Positions 7,593 to 18,024 are shown, numbered from the stretch's first letter. The stretch: 64,000 nt of DNA from Ardenticatenaceae bacterium (GCA_020634565.1 JACKBN010000003.1:496001-560000), one strand, 5' to 3'. Program-made: numbers and translations. Notes: a model not told the origin generated them from the sequence alone.

Positions 7593-8524
7593 CGGTTTGC
7601 ATAGGCGGCCATGGCTTCACGAACCCAACGGCCGTTTTCATGTGCTTCTTGTCTTGCTGCCAGCCGTTCCCCATTCATCGGGCCGTGGCCTTTCACCACC
7701 TGCCAAAACTCAGCCCAATCAATCGGGCCGATGATCCAGTTACCCGAATCTTCATCAAAATGCAGATTGGGGTCGGGGATTTCCAGCCCCAGTGCCTGAA
7801 TTTCCGGTACTTCTTCATTGATGAACTCTTGGCGCAGCGCGTCGTTGGACTTGGTTTTGATGCCCCAGCGTATCAGCACTTCGGAATTGGTTGATTCGCC
7901 GTCGTGCGGACCAAACATCATGAGCGTGGGTGGCCACCAGCGGTTCAGACCATCTTGCACCATCGCCTTCTGCTCTGGCGTGCCGTTGCTGGCGTAATGG
8001 ACAATCATCTCCTTGCCCTGCTTGTAATGGAACGTTTCCTCGGCGCAAATGCGCACCATCGCCCGTGAGTACGGGCCGTAAGACGCCTGCGCCAGCATCG
8101 TTTGGTTCTTGATCGCCGCGCCATCGACCAGCCAGCCAATCCAGGCCACATCGGCCCAGGTGAGGGTGGGGTAGTTGAAAATGGAGGCGTATTTTGCCTT
8201 GCCCGTGAGCAGCGCGTCCAGTAGCTCTTCGCGAGTCGCGCCCAGCGTTTCGGCGGCGTGGTACAGGTATTGGCCATGCCCCGCTTCATCCTGTACCTTG
8301 GCCATGAGCACCATTTTACGGCGCAGGCTGGGCGCGTGCGGAATCCAGGCCCCTTCCGGCAGCATCCCCACCACTTCGCTGTGAGCGTGCTGCGAAATCA
8401 TACGGATGAGCTGGCGGCGGTATTCGTCCGGCATCCAATCGCCCGGCTCAATCTTCTCGCCACGGGCGATGCGGGCCTCAAATTCCGCTAACTTGTCGTC
8501 AACTTCCAGGGTTTGTTCAATCAT
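7583..8524 (-). CDS. paaA: Phenylacetyl-CoA epoxidase catalytic subunit PaaA
   Basis: PaaA is the diiron oxygenase subunit that epoxidises the aromatic ring of phenylacetyl-CoA. The 313-residue product carries the diagnostic blocks EPGDWMPDEYRRQLIRMISQHAHSE, AKVQDEAGHGQYLYHAAETLG (an E-x-x-H ligand motif), ICAEETFHYKQGKEMI (second E-x-x-H) and RWGIKTKSNDALRQEFI. It is the first gene of the minus-strand paaABCD block and is preceded by a CGAGG ribosome binding site. In proteobacteria paaABCDE are contiguous with paaG and paaZ; here only an enoyl-CoA hydratase lies upstream. Substrate specificity is inferred from family membership. Confidence 0.95.
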   Translation of the reverse strand: MIEQTLEVDDKLAEFEARIARGEKIEPGDWMPDEYRRQLIRMISQHAHSEVVGMLPEGAWIPHAPSLRRKMVLMAKVQDEAGHGQYLYHAAETLGATREELLDALLTGKAKYASIFNYPTLTWADVAWIGWLVDGAAIKNQTMLAQASYGPYSRAMVRICAEETFHYKQGKEMIVHYASNGTPEQKAMVQDGLNRWWPPTLMMFGPHDGESTNSEVLIRWGIKTKSNDALRQEFINEEVPEIQALGLEIPDPNLHFDEDSGNWIIGPIDWAEFWQVVKGHGPMNGERLAARQEAHENGRWVREAMAAYANRKN

Positions 8525-8599
8525 GTTTAATGCCTCGGTTCAAAATAGTGGTGCCGTCATTATACAACAAACCGAGATGCGGCTTATCAAAGATTTAGA

Positions 8600-8652
8600 A
8601 AAAGCGGAACACAGAGTCACACAGAGGAGACACAGAGCCTCACGGAGACTTT
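8600..8652. repeat. CACAGAGTCACACAGAGG repeat
   Basis: A single-armed ACAGAG-type word block (GCGGAACACAGAGTCACACA and following) upstream of paaA. Confidence 0.6.
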
Positions 8653-8654
8653 AC

Positions 8655-8735
8655 TTGTCATTCCGAACGAAGTGAGGAATCTTTCTGCTTGGAAGACCAA
8701 AGATTCCTCGTCGCTTCGCTCGCTCGGAATGACAT
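8655..8735. repeat. CATTCCGAACGAAGTGAGGAATC inverted repeat
   Basis: GTCATTCCGAACGAAGTGAG and its inverse CTTCGCTCGCTCGGAATGAC flank a 30-base centre and form a hairpin of about 80 bases. A diverged copy is at 36929-37017. It lies immediately after the enoyl-CoA hydratase stop codon on the minus strand. Confidence 0.75.
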
Positions 8736-8740
8736 GTCTG

Positions 8741-9559
<819 letters not shown>

Positions 9560-9716
9560 TTTTTGTCCTTGGTTGCGCGTGGGTCGTGGTTGGTGGTTCG
9601 TCTGGTTTTTACGAGCAACCCGCCGCTAACCTCCAAATCCATTTTAGCGAAAGTGGGAGCGCTGAGCCAAACCATATCGTTTGCAACGGTGATTTGTCTT
9701 GGGCAGAGATCGTAAC

Positions 9717-9745
9717 TTCGATTGAGAGTTTATGTCGTGTATACT
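9717..9745 (+). promoter_or_regulatory. Possible promoter of the first SARP-STAND regulator
   Basis: TATACT at 9740-9745 is a good -10 box; the -35 position (TTCGAT) is weak. Transcription would start about 25 bases before the ATG at 9777. Confidence 0.4.
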
Positions 9746-9776
9746 ACGGGCATCGTCGTTGACCGGAGAATCATGG

Positions 9777-12700
9777 ATGCTATCGTTTACATTGCTTGGA
9801 CAAACTGTTTTGTTGAAAAACGGTGTGCCCTTGACCACGTTTCGCAGTCAAAAAGAGGTTGCCTTACTGGCTTACCTCGCCCATTCCGGCAACGAACATT
9901 CCCGCCGAGCGCTCGCTACCATGCTGTGGGAGAACAGTTCCGATAAACAAGCTTTAACCAATTTACGCACCGTTTTATCTCGTTTGCGCGGCCAGGTTGG
10001 TAATGCGCTGGCTGTTACGCGTACAACTGTGGAATTAACGGCCGTAAATCGGCAGCAGGTTGATTCGGTTAATTTGCTGAAGACGTTGGCTGCTGTGGCC
10101 CAGGTGGAAACGGCCGTACAAGCCACCACCTTGCAACAAGCATTAGACAGTTATCAGGGTGAGTTCCTGGCTGATCTTGATCTGACGGATGCGCCACAAT
10201 TCGACCAATGGGTTGTGGAGACGCGGGAGTACATTCATCGTCAGGTGGTCATTGCTTACGATAAACTGGGGCATTATTTGCTAGCCACAGGGGAAATTGC
10301 GAACGGCATTGTCGTTGTGCGGCGCTGGCTGCAGGTGGATGCCCTTGATGAAACGGCGAATATGTTGCTATTGCAGCTGCTGCTAGCAGCAGGGAAACCG
10401 CGCGAGGCTGCTGCCCATTATGAACAGAGTTCTGCACTGCTTCGTCGGGAGTTGGGCATTTCATTACCCGCAAAAATGAAAACGCTCATCGACGAAGCCC
10501 GGCCCCAACCTCAAATGAACCTGCCTGTGCCAACGGCCGTTCGCCACAACCTGTCCCCCGTCTATGACCAATTCTTTGGCCGACAAAATGCCCAGCAGGA
10601 GATTCACACGCGGTTGGATCAGCCGTGGTGCCGCTTGGTAACCATTACCGGCCAGGGCGGCGTGGGCAAAACGCGCCTGGCCAGCACCATTGCCCGCAGC
10701 CGCCTTAGCCAATATCGGGATGGCGTTTGGCTGGTGGCGCTGGCCGATATCGACCCTGACGATGAAGATTTGGCCGAAGCCATTGCCGTGGAGATTGCCA
10801 CGGTGCTTGACCTGCGCCTGACCGGAGCCGCTACACCCGTGGCGCAGTTGCTGAACCATTTGCAGCACAAACAAATGATGCTGGTGCTGGATAATTTTGA
10901 GCATCTGTTGGCCGGTGTACAGATCATCCTCGACATTTTGTCCCGTTGTGAACAGGTACAGTTGGTTGTCACCTCGCGGGAGGCGCTGCGGCTGCGGGCC
11001 GAGTGGACCATCCCCCTGGCCGGTTTAAGCTACCCGGCCAACGAGGCGGATGAAATTATTTCTGATGCGGTTGAGCTGTTTATGGCACGGCAAGGGCAAC
11101 AGCGGCAAGGTGAGGTTGCCCCCGCAGATTTGGCTGCCATCCGCCAAATTTGCCACATGGTGGCTGGTTTGCCACTGGCAATTGAGCTGGCGGCTGCCCT
11201 CACGCGCCACAGCACGGTGCAGGCCATCGCCCACAGTTTGCACGATGGCTTTGATGCGCTCACCACATCGCTGCGCGATATGCCAGCGCGGCATCGGGAG
11301 CTGCGCATTGTTTTTGAGATGTCGTGGCGTACCCTGACGTCTGAGTTGCAGCAGCGGCTGGCGCGCCTAGCGGTATTTCGCGGTGGGTTTACGGAAACGG
11401 CCGTACAGCAGATCACAGCCACAGAACAGCATCATCTCGCTGCCCTGATCGATAAATCCCTACTCACCTACCACCCAGAAACGGCCCGCTATACGTTGCA
11501 TCCAGTGATTCGCGCCTACGCTGCTGCCAAACGGCCTGCCAACGACCCCGCACCGCACAACCACGCCCATTACTACCTCACCCTGCTGGCCCAACACACC
11601 GAACCGCTGCAAAAAAAACGGCCGCAAGAATCCATGCACCTGTTGGAACCAGACATCGACAACATTCGCCGCGCCTGGCAAACCGGGCTGGCTGCGCAAC
11701 ATGCCGACTTGCTTCTTAGCGCACTCACATCGCTTTCCATTTATTACCAACTGCGTGGCCTGGCGCATGAGGGAGAGCACATCATGCACAGTGCGCTGCG
11801 CGCGGCAATTGACTGGGGCGAAGATGGTCTCCCGCTGGCCACCCGCGCTGGGCTGGAGCGGGCGCGCTTCCAAAACCGGCTGGGGCAATATCGCCCCGCG
11901 CTGCACACAATTCAGACCACGCTGCAATTGGCAGACCAAAGTACGGACCGCTGGGCAGAAGGCATGGCGCATGTCTGGTGGGGCGAGTCACTGTGGCGGC
12001 TGGGAGAATATGATGCAGCCAAAGAGAAGCTGAGCCACGCCCTTGCCATTGGCCAGGACCTTGATGAGATGCTGATTATTGGTTGGAGCCACCACCAATT
12101 GGGCATCATCCACGACATTCAAGGCCACTATGATGCTGCCCGCAGCCATCTTGAAAAAGCGTGTGGCACCTGGGAAACGTTAGACAACGTTCGCTTGTTA
12201 AGCAACAGTCTCAATAGCATCGGCATTGTCCACTACAACCAGGGGAATTTACTGCTGGCTCAGGAAATTATGGAGCAGGCTCTCACCCTTTGTCGGGAGT
12301 TGGAGAACCGCCATGTGCAAACTGCATTGCTTGGCAATCTCAGCATGATTGCGACAGAACAAGAAGATTACACTGGCGCCCAATATTATCTAAACCTCAG
12401 TTTGCAGTTGGCCACTTTAACTGGTGATGCGACCCGGCAGGGGGAAATTTTTACAAATACAGGTAGAAACTATCTGTTAATGGGAGAGTTGGACGCGGCT
12501 GTAGAAAACCTGGAACGCAGCGTGCAAATAGCAAAATCCCTGGGTAATCGGTCTATGCTGGCGATTGCTATCTACAATTTGGCTGTAGCTAGAGAAAAAC
12601 AAGGCGCGTTGGAAACGGCCGAAAAATTATTGGCCCAGGCTTTGCAAATTGCCCAACAGGATAATTTGCAAGGCATTGAATGCGAAGCATTGCTGGATTT

Positions 12701-12839
12701 GGCCAGATTATTGCGTTTGTCTGATGTGCAGCGGGCCAAACAGGTGAGCACACGCGCTGTAACATTGGCGGAATCGATCCAAAATCCAACCTTGCTTGAA
12801 CGTGCGCTTGCGCTTGCCCAAAACTTGCAGGCAATTTAG
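9777..12839 (+). CDS. SARP-type transcriptional regulator with NB-ARC (STAND) ATPase and TPR repeats (first copy)
   Basis: The 1020-residue protein begins with an OmpR/SARP winged helix (MLSFTLLGQTVLLKNGVPLT, SQKEVALLAYLAHSG, LTNLRTVLSRLRGQVG) and a BTAD helical domain (ALDSYQGEFLADLDLTDAPQFDQWV ... LDETANMLLLQLLLAAGKPREAAAHYE). A STAND ATPase follows: FFGRQNAQQEI, P-loop ITGQGGVGKTRLA at about residue 285, MMLVLDNFEHLL (Walker B), VVTSREALRL and GLPLAIELAAAL. TPR-like repeats fill the C-terminal third. The start is set by GGAG 8 bases before ATG 9777. STAND regulators usually sense a ligand through the TPR part. It resembles the protein at 13226 in architecture, so the two are likely an old duplication around the small peptide gene. 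Confidence 0.92.
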   Translation: MLSFTLLGQTVLLKNGVPLTTFRSQKEVALLAYLAHSGNEHSRRALATMLWENSSDKQALTNLRTVLSRLRGQVGNALAVTRTTVELTAVNRQQVDSVNLLKTLAAVAQVETAVQATTLQQALDSYQGEFLADLDLTDAPQFDQWVVETREYIHRQVVIAYDKLGHYLLATGEIANGIVVVRRWLQVDALDETANMLLLQLLLAAGKPREAAAHYEQSSALLRRELGISLPAKMKTLIDEARPQPQMNLPVPTAVRHNLSPVYDQFFGRQNAQQEIHTRLDQPWCRLVTITGQGGVGKTRLASTIARSRLSQYRDGVWLVALADIDPDDEDLAEAIAVEIATVLDLRLTGAATPVAQLLNHLQHKQMMLVLDNFEHLLAGVQIILDILSRCEQVQLVVTSREALRLRAEWTIPLAGLSYPANEADEIISDAVELFMARQGQQRQGEVAPADLAAIRQICHMVAGLPLAIELAAALTRHSTVQAIAHSLHDGFDALTTSLRDMPARHRELRIVFEMSWRTLTSELQQRLARLAVFRGGFTETAVQQITATEQHHLAALIDKSLLTYHPETARYTLHPVIRAYAAAKRPANDPAPHNHAHYYLTLLAQHTEPLQKKRPQESMHLLEPDIDNIRRAWQTGLAAQHADLLLSALTSLSIYYQLRGLAHEGEHIMHSALRAAIDWGEDGLPLATRAGLERARFQNRLGQYRPALHTIQTTLQLADQSTDRWAEGMAHVWWGESLWRLGEYDAAKEKLSHALAIGQDLDEMLIIGWSHHQLGIIHDIQGHYDAARSHLEKACGTWETLDNVRLLSNSLNSIGIVHYNQGNLLLAQEIMEQALTLCRELENRHVQTALLGNLSMIATEQEDYTGAQYYLNLSLQLATLTGDATRQGEIFTNTGRNYLLMGELDAAVENLERSVQIAKSLGNRSMLAIAIYNLAVAREKQGALETAEKLLAQALQIAQQDNLQGIECEALLDLARLLRLSDVQRAKQVSTRAVTLAESIQNPTLLERALALAQNLQAI

Positions 12840-12842
12840 GCA

Positions 12843-12880
12843 CAAAAAAAGGAACCTGCCAAGTCGGCAGGTTCTTATAA
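12843..12880. terminator. Bidirectional terminator between the regulator and the peptide gene
   Basis: GAACCTGCC and GGCAGGTTC form a 9-bp stem with a 5-base loop. On the minus strand it is followed by seven T, so it is a strong terminator for the small peptide transcript. On the plus strand the tail is only TTAT, so it is weaker for the SARP gene. Confidence 0.8.
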
Positions 12881-12900
12881 AATCGGGTCGAGGGATATGA

Positions 12901-13032
12901 TTAGCCGCCGCAATGCCCGCTTGAGCCTACGGAACAGGCATATGTAATGGTTGGCTGGAGGGCGATGAGCAATGAGGCGATTGTGACAAAGGCTACAAAG
13001 GTGCGGGCTTTCAAATTGGTGATACGAGTCAT
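12901..13032 (-). CDS. 43-residue exported peptide precursor with Cys/Gly-rich end
   Basis: The product starts MTRITNLKARTFVAFV, has a hydrophobic core (FVAFVTIASLLIALQP) and ends ITYACSVGSSGHCGG. This looks like a signal peptide with a cleavage site after TYA, leaving an 11-residue CSVGSSGHCGG with two Cys. The 'TYAC' could be an atypical lipobox, but Tyr at -2 is unusual. A strong AAAGGAG site lies 9 bases before ATG 13032, and a good terminator follows, so this is a dedicated monocistronic gene and not noise. It lies between, and antiparallel to, two SARP-STAND regulators, which suggests a secreted signal sensed by one of them; that is inference. I do not recognise a family. Confidence 0.72.
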   Translation of the reverse strand: MTRITNLKARTFVAFVTIASLLIALQPTITYACSVGSSGHCGG

Positions 13033-13135
13033 GATTGGGTCTCCTTTACTGTGTGTTTTTGGCGATTCCCAGTGAACCGCTCTGATGACCACACAATAGA
13101 AAGACCGCGCACCCATAGCGCACCCAAGGGAAGAA

Positions 13136-13221
13136 ATAATGAATTGTGAATAATGAATTGTGAATTCTTAATGGGGGTCTCGGTCACAATTCGCAATTTG
13201 TCATTCGCAATTCACAGTTTG
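13136..13221. repeat. AATTGTGAATAATGAATTGTG inverted repeat
   Basis: AATTGTGAATAATGAATTGT and its inverse words ACAATTCGCAATTTGTCATT and GCAATTCACAG form a hairpin-like block directly upstream of the second regulator. Confidence 0.65.
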
Positions 13222-13225
13222 TGTG

Positions 13226-16132
13226 ATGAGCAGAAAGCTAGAGATAAAAGTTCTGGGATCGTTGCAGGTGAAGGTGGCGGGAGAAACGGCCGTTTTTCGC
13301 ACCGACGCCCTTCGTGTGTTACTAGCTACCCTGGCGGCGCAGCAGGGCATCCCCCAGCGCCGCGACACCCTGGCTGGACTGCTCTCCCCAGACCGGCCAG
13401 ACAAAGAGGCGCTGACTTACCTGCGCAACCGGCTGACCCGCCTGCGGGATGCGATTGGTGATGATGCCGCCACGCCCCCTTACCTTGAAATTGATCGCAA
13501 ACAAATTGCCCTGCGCACGGGCGACGACATTGTCATTGATGCGGTGCAGTTTGCGCAGGGCGTGGCGGCGGTAGCAGCCCATCCGCACCGGCAGTTGGCG
13601 GGCTGCCCGACCTGTTTGGCGCGGTTAGAAACGGCCGTTTCCCTCATACGCGGCGAGTTTTTAGCCGGACTCAACTTCCCCAGTGAGACGTGGCAAACTT
13701 GGCTAACGGCCCAGCGAGAGCACATTCAGCAACAGGCGCTGGCGGCAATGACCTTGTTGCGCGACGCACAAATCCAGCTTGGCGAATGGACGGCCGTTCT
13801 CGACATTGCTCAGCGCCAACTGCAATTGGAACCGTGGCTGGAATCTGCGCATCGAGCTGGCATGCTGGCCCAGGCTGGCCTGGGCGACCGCGCCGCCGCA
13901 TTGGCCCAGTTTGAGCAATGCGCACAAATTTTGTGGGATGAACTGGGCGTCGAGCCAGAAGAAGAAACCGTGCAGCTGCGGCAGCAGATTTTTGAGGATG
14001 CGCTTGTGGTGGCGGCAACGGCCGTTCCCCACAATCTGCCCCTCCCCACTGGTCAATTTTTTGGCCGCGAAGCCGAGCAAACCCAACTGTTGCAGCGGCT
14101 GGTTGATCCCAATTTCCGCCTCATCACCCTGGTGGGCACGGGCGGCATTGGCAAGACGCGCCTTTCCCTTGAAGTGGGCCAGCAGGTGAAAATGAGCTTC
14201 CCCGATGGCGTCTGGTTTGTGTCGCTGGAAGCGATTCAGGGGGGCGCGGAGCAAATCCAGATTGCTGTGGGCGAGGCGTTGGGCCTGACGCAAGATGGCA
14301 AACAGCTTACCGGCGAGCAGGTGCTGGCGATTTTGCGGCACAAGCAGCTATTGCTCATTTTTGACAACAGCGAAGTAGCCCTGGACGACCTCGCCTTTAT
14401 TCCCGACTGGCTGCGGCGTGCCCCTCACATCGCCATTTTGGCTACTTCGCGTGAGCCGCTCAACTTCCAGGCTGAATCGGTCATCTTTTTGGATGGTTTA
14501 CCTGTGGGCGAGACGGAACTAAGCGCGGCGGAAGCGATGTTTGCGGAGCGAGGCCAACTGGCGCGGGCCGATTTCGGCGTTACGGCCGAAAATTTGCCGC
14601 AAATCCGCCATATTTGCCAACTGGTGGATGGCTCGCCGCTGGGCATCTCGTTGGCGGCAGCGTGGGTACGGCGGCGTTCGTTGGCGCAAATTATTGCGGG
14701 GATTGGGCAGTCGCTGGACTTTCTCAGTACGCGCCTGCGGGATGTGGACCCGCGCCACCGCAGCGTGCGCGCGGTGTTTGAGGCGTCTTGGCAACTGCTG
14801 GCTGCGGCGGAGCAAGAAGTTTTGGCGGCGCTGGCGGTGTTTCCCTCCAGTTTTACGGCCGTTGCGGCCCAAACTATTGCCCACGCCACTCTTTTTGATT
14901 TGGATACGCTGTGTGAAAAGTCGCTGTTGCAACAGCAGCAGGAACCGGAGCGGTACGAGATGCACAGCCTGCTGCGCCAATTTGCCGCCGACAAGCTGGC
15001 CAGCCGTCAGGCGGAAATTGAGCGGGCGTTTGTGGCTTATTTTGTCCAGTTTGCCGAAGAAAAGCGGCAGGATTACGCGGCTTTGCAGCCGGAGTGGGGG
15101 AATTTGTTAACGGCCGTACGTCAGGCCCACGCGCACCAACTGTGGCCGCAAACGCTGAATTTGGTACAAATGCTGGATGAACCGTGGTTCCGCCAAATTC
15201 GCTTTAGCGACATGCGGCAGGGGCTCACGCTGGCGCTGGATGCGGCCACGGCGCTGCAAGATCAGCCTTCATTGGCACGATTGCTGCTGCGCCTGGGCGA
15301 AATCGCCACGGAGCTGAACGATTACGCCGCAGCGGAAGATCATTTGGCCAAAGGATTGCAGCTTTTCTTGCGCCTGGAGGATGGGTTGGGGGTGGCGGCG
15401 GCGAAGTATTGGTACGGCCGTATTAAACTTGAGCAAGCCGAAGATGAGCAGGCTATCGCTTATTGTCAGGAAGCCAAACGTATCTTCGCTGATGAAGCAG
15501 ATTGGTTGGGCGTTGCTAAAACCTTGAATCTATTGGCTATCGGCCAAATTAAAACGCATCATGATTTTGAAACTGCCCAGGCGCATCTGGAGGAGTCGGT
15601 TGATTTACAAAAACGCCTTCCCCTGTCTACCAGCTTTATCGAAACAATGCGATATTTAGGGCGGGTGTACAGTCGTTTAGACGCTTACGCCGAGGCGGAA
15701 GCCTGCTTGCTAGAGGCGGAGCGCGTTAATCTACAGCTGGGTGATTTGGGGGAGCATGCGGCCGTTTTGTATGAGCGGCTTATTTTGTGCAAAAATCGCC
15801 AGCAGATTGATGACGCCCTGACGTTTGGCTACCAAAGTTTAGACAGCTTCCAGCGGATGGGCAGCTTACGCTGGGAGGCGCTCATCAAAACCCAACTCGC
15901 GCTCTTGCATCAAACCAAACAGCAGTTTGAGCAATCCCTGGCTCTGCTATGGGAAGGCTGCCAAATTTTTGCAGAGTTACAAGATACCCACGAACAGGCA
16001 TTTTCTTATTATTATTTATCCAGAGTCTACATGGAAATGGAAGAGCCAGAGCAAAGTGCCAAAGCCAAACAGCGTGCCATTCAGCTAAATCAGCTGGTTA
16101 AAAATAGCTTTTTGGCCAATAAACTGGCATAA
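13226..16132 (+). CDS. SARP-type transcriptional regulator with NB-ARC (STAND) ATPase and TPR repeats (second copy)
   Basis: The 968-residue product has the same plan as the protein at 9777. The winged helix is MSRKLEIKVLGSLQVKVAG with ALTYLRNRLTRLRDAIG. The BTAD domain has ETAVSLIRGEFLAGLNFPSETWQTWL and AHRAGMLAQAGLGDRAAALAQFEQCAQILWDELGV. The ATPase has FFGREAEQTQLLQRL, P-loop LVGTGGIGKTRLS at about residue 310, LLLIFDNSEVAL in the Walker B position and ILATSREPLNF, followed by GSPLGISLAAAWV. TPR-like repeats continue to the end. ATG 13226 is chosen over GTG 13223; no clear ribosome binding site is seen because the repeat abuts the gene. The target is unknown; the neighbours are the exported peptide and a metallopeptidase-like gene. 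Confidence 0.92.
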   Translation: MSRKLEIKVLGSLQVKVAGETAVFRTDALRVLLATLAAQQGIPQRRDTLAGLLSPDRPDKEALTYLRNRLTRLRDAIGDDAATPPYLEIDRKQIALRTGDDIVIDAVQFAQGVAAVAAHPHRQLAGCPTCLARLETAVSLIRGEFLAGLNFPSETWQTWLTAQREHIQQQALAAMTLLRDAQIQLGEWTAVLDIAQRQLQLEPWLESAHRAGMLAQAGLGDRAAALAQFEQCAQILWDELGVEPEEETVQLRQQIFEDALVVAATAVPHNLPLPTGQFFGREAEQTQLLQRLVDPNFRLITLVGTGGIGKTRLSLEVGQQVKMSFPDGVWFVSLEAIQGGAEQIQIAVGEALGLTQDGKQLTGEQVLAILRHKQLLLIFDNSEVALDDLAFIPDWLRRAPHIAILATSREPLNFQAESVIFLDGLPVGETELSAAEAMFAERGQLARADFGVTAENLPQIRHICQLVDGSPLGISLAAAWVRRRSLAQIIAGIGQSLDFLSTRLRDVDPRHRSVRAVFEASWQLLAAAEQEVLAALAVFPSSFTAVAAQTIAHATLFDLDTLCEKSLLQQQQEPERYEMHSLLRQFAADKLASRQAEIERAFVAYFVQFAEEKRQDYAALQPEWGNLLTAVRQAHAHQLWPQTLNLVQMLDEPWFRQIRFSDMRQGLTLALDAATALQDQPSLARLLLRLGEIATELNDYAAAEDHLAKGLQLFLRLEDGLGVAAAKYWYGRIKLEQAEDEQAIAYCQEAKRIFADEADWLGVAKTLNLLAIGQIKTHHDFETAQAHLEESVDLQKRLPLSTSFIETMRYLGRVYSRLDAYAEAEACLLEAERVNLQLGDLGEHAAVLYERLILCKNRQQIDDALTFGYQSLDSFQRMGSLRWEALIKTQLALLHQTKQQFEQSLALLWEGCQIFAELQDTHEQAFSYYYLSRVYMEMEEPEQSAKAKQRAIQLNQLVKNSFLANKLA

Positions 16133-16167
16133 CTTTTGCACAAGGTGCTTGTCTGGTTATCTCTCTG

Positions 16168-17979
16168 TTATCTGCCAGTAATTTGCCCATTCCGGTTCAT
16201 ACTTATTGTTTGGCCTGTACGCATGGCGTTTTGGGCTTCGGTTTTAGGAACGGAAGTGGTGAATGCTTTCAGATTATCTCGTGTAACACCCAGTTGTGTC
16301 GCTAATGTCTGAAGCTTGCGCTCATCGCCACTGTACAGGTCTTCCACTTGAACGCTAGAGAGCGTATGGTCGCCAATGCCGATGGGGCCATCATCACCCC
16401 AACCCCATAACAGCCAAAATAAATTAGCTGGCAGATTTGCCTGCGCTACTTGGCCATTCAGGGTAATCAGACGATGATGCGGGAATTCTTTGGCCGCAAA
16501 AACGTGCTGAATGAAGTTTGCCATTTCCTCATCGTATGCTTGCAATGCGTCGTGTGGGGTGCTGCACCAGGGTAGTTGATAAAGCGAATGTGTGTCACTT
16601 GAAAGCTGAACTGTTTCAGCCAGAAGCGCGATCAATTGCTGGATTGGCTCCATTGATGGTTGCTCAACTTCAAGATCGATGCCCTGGGTGTGCAGGTTGA
16701 TCTGCCAATTTTCGGCGAGTTGGTGTGCGACTTCAGGGAAGGGGTATCTGTCGGGAAATTGTTCGTGTAGTTGGTGGAGAATGGCTGAGAGGATAAACGG
16801 CCGTATTTTTCCATCAGGGTGTACGCCATCATTGGCACAAATCGTATCGTTGCGGCTGGAGGCAATGAGCGCTTGTAATCCTAAAACCGCTAGAGGACCG
16901 GCCACCAGACAGCTGTAAAGATCAGCAAAAATCTCCTCGCGCCAGGCAAAGAATGGGTGTTCTGCAAAAATCTGGGCGCAGATTTGGGCTATTGATTCGC
17001 CATGGGGTAAACGGCCGTGTTGATAAACATAGTGGCCTACTTCATGTGGAATCACCATGAGCTCAAAGGTGGGCAAGGCCTCGTTTTTATACCTGCTAGC
17101 CAGTTCGCGATAATTGCCTTGTTCTGCGTCCTCGTTAATTTTTAAGGAAATATGATCATAGCTAAGGCCAATCAAAAGCAGATCGTCCCGATAGGGTGTC
17201 CGGTGAATGTGCGTCTGCTGCGCAAAATACGTGATTGGCAAAATGTACTCAGGCAAAGGAAGCATAGCCTGAGCAGGGTGCAGGGCCATCATTGCCAATT
17301 TGTCGGCAATGAGAAGCGCTTGCGCTTGTGGCCCCATCCGCTTTTTACCATCGGGGGTAAATTGCCAGCTCCGCTGTGTGATTGCCCGCTCAATGATCCC
17401 GATATCTGTTGCCACCTGTTGAAAGCAGGCACGAATCAGCCATGTCGGCGGTACGGGTTTATGTTCTGCAAGCGTTGCCTCCACCATTGGCAAAAGCGTT
17501 TCTTTTACAAACCGGCGCAGCTGCTGGCTCATGGTGCGTAAATTAAAGAGCTGCGTTAGCTCAAAATCCCTATCATGTGCGTCCTCGGCAGACTCATCTT
17601 CCGCTATTTTTTGGGCCAAAGCCTGGAGTCGTTTATGCGTTGATCGTTTGAAGCGAGCGCTAAAGGTTTTCCCAGCCTCTTCCTGTTGTTCAAAAAACTG
17701 ATTTACCAAGTCGAGAGGCATGCTATCCAAAATGTCTAAAGCATGTATCTTGCGCAGAACGAGGCGTTCCAGCTCATCAAGAAGTTCTTCTCCTGCTTGC
17801 GTTTTTCTTTGAATAAACTGCTCAATGCCAGCAAACGAAACACCCTCAAGTGAAGATATGGTATTTGCTAAATGCTCATCAACGGTATGAATGGCATCGT
17901 CAATGGGCATAAAGCGGGTTAGCCAGAGTCGTTCGTCGTAAAAATCATATAGTAGGCGGTTGGGGGATGAGTTGCTCAT
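16168..17979 (-). CDS. Putative zinc metallopeptidase (HEVGH), unassigned family
   Basis: The 603-residue protein has an alpha-helical N-terminal half and, at about residues 312-316, the zinc motif HEVGH in PHEVGHYVYQHGRLPHGES. Some 32 residues later WREEIFADLYSCLVAGP offers the Glu and Asp expected for a gluzincin third ligand. There is no signal peptide or membrane segment, so it should be cytoplasmic. ATG 17979 follows AAGGAG by 7 bases, with a TATAAT further upstream; the longer frame to 18480 only mirrors the divergent gene. It is transcribed away from the large lipoprotein gene at 18182. I do not recognise a named family, and activity is inferred from the motif alone. Confidence 0.72.
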   Translation of the reverse strand: MSNSSPNRLLYDFYDERLWLTRFMPIDDAIHTVDEHLANTISSLEGVSFAGIEQFIQRKTQAGEELLDELERLVLRKIHALDILDSMPLDLVNQFFEQQEEAGKTFSARFKRSTHKRLQALAQKIAEDESAEDAHDRDFELTQLFNLRTMSQQLRRFVKETLLPMVEATLAEHKPVPPTWLIRACFQQVATDIGIIERAITQRSWQFTPDGKKRMGPQAQALLIADKLAMMALHPAQAMLPLPEYILPITYFAQQTHIHRTPYRDDLLLIGLSYDHISLKINEDAEQGNYRELASRYKNEALPTFELMVIPHEVGHYVYQHGRLPHGESIAQICAQIFAEHPFFAWREEIFADLYSCLVAGPLAVLGLQALIASSRNDTICANDGVHPDGKIRPFILSAILHQLHEQFPDRYPFPEVAHQLAENWQINLHTQGIDLEVEQPSMEPIQQLIALLAETVQLSSDTHSLYQLPWCSTPHDALQAYDEEMANFIQHVFAAKEFPHHRLITLNGQVAQANLPANLFWLLWGWGDDGPIGIGDHTLSSVQVEDLYSGDERKLQTLATQLGVTRDNLKAFTTSVPKTEAQNAMRTGQTISMNRNGQITGR

Positions 17980-18018
17980 CTTTTGCTCCTTGAACCAAGT
18001 TTTTCGCAAGACAGAGAC

Positions 18019-18024
18019 ATTATA
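18019..18024 (-). promoter_or_regulatory. -10 box for the metallopeptidase gene
   Basis: A perfect TATAAT on the minus strand lies 40 bases upstream of ATG 17979. No good -35 box is seen at 16-18 bases. The same divergent gap holds a direct repeat of TTGGAAGCGTT (18060-18082) that could bind a regulator. Confidence 0.4.

Noticed and set aside
8655..8735. Insertion sequence
   Set aside because: Only a hairpin of about 80 bases is present, with no transposase frame and no target-site duplication that I can see.
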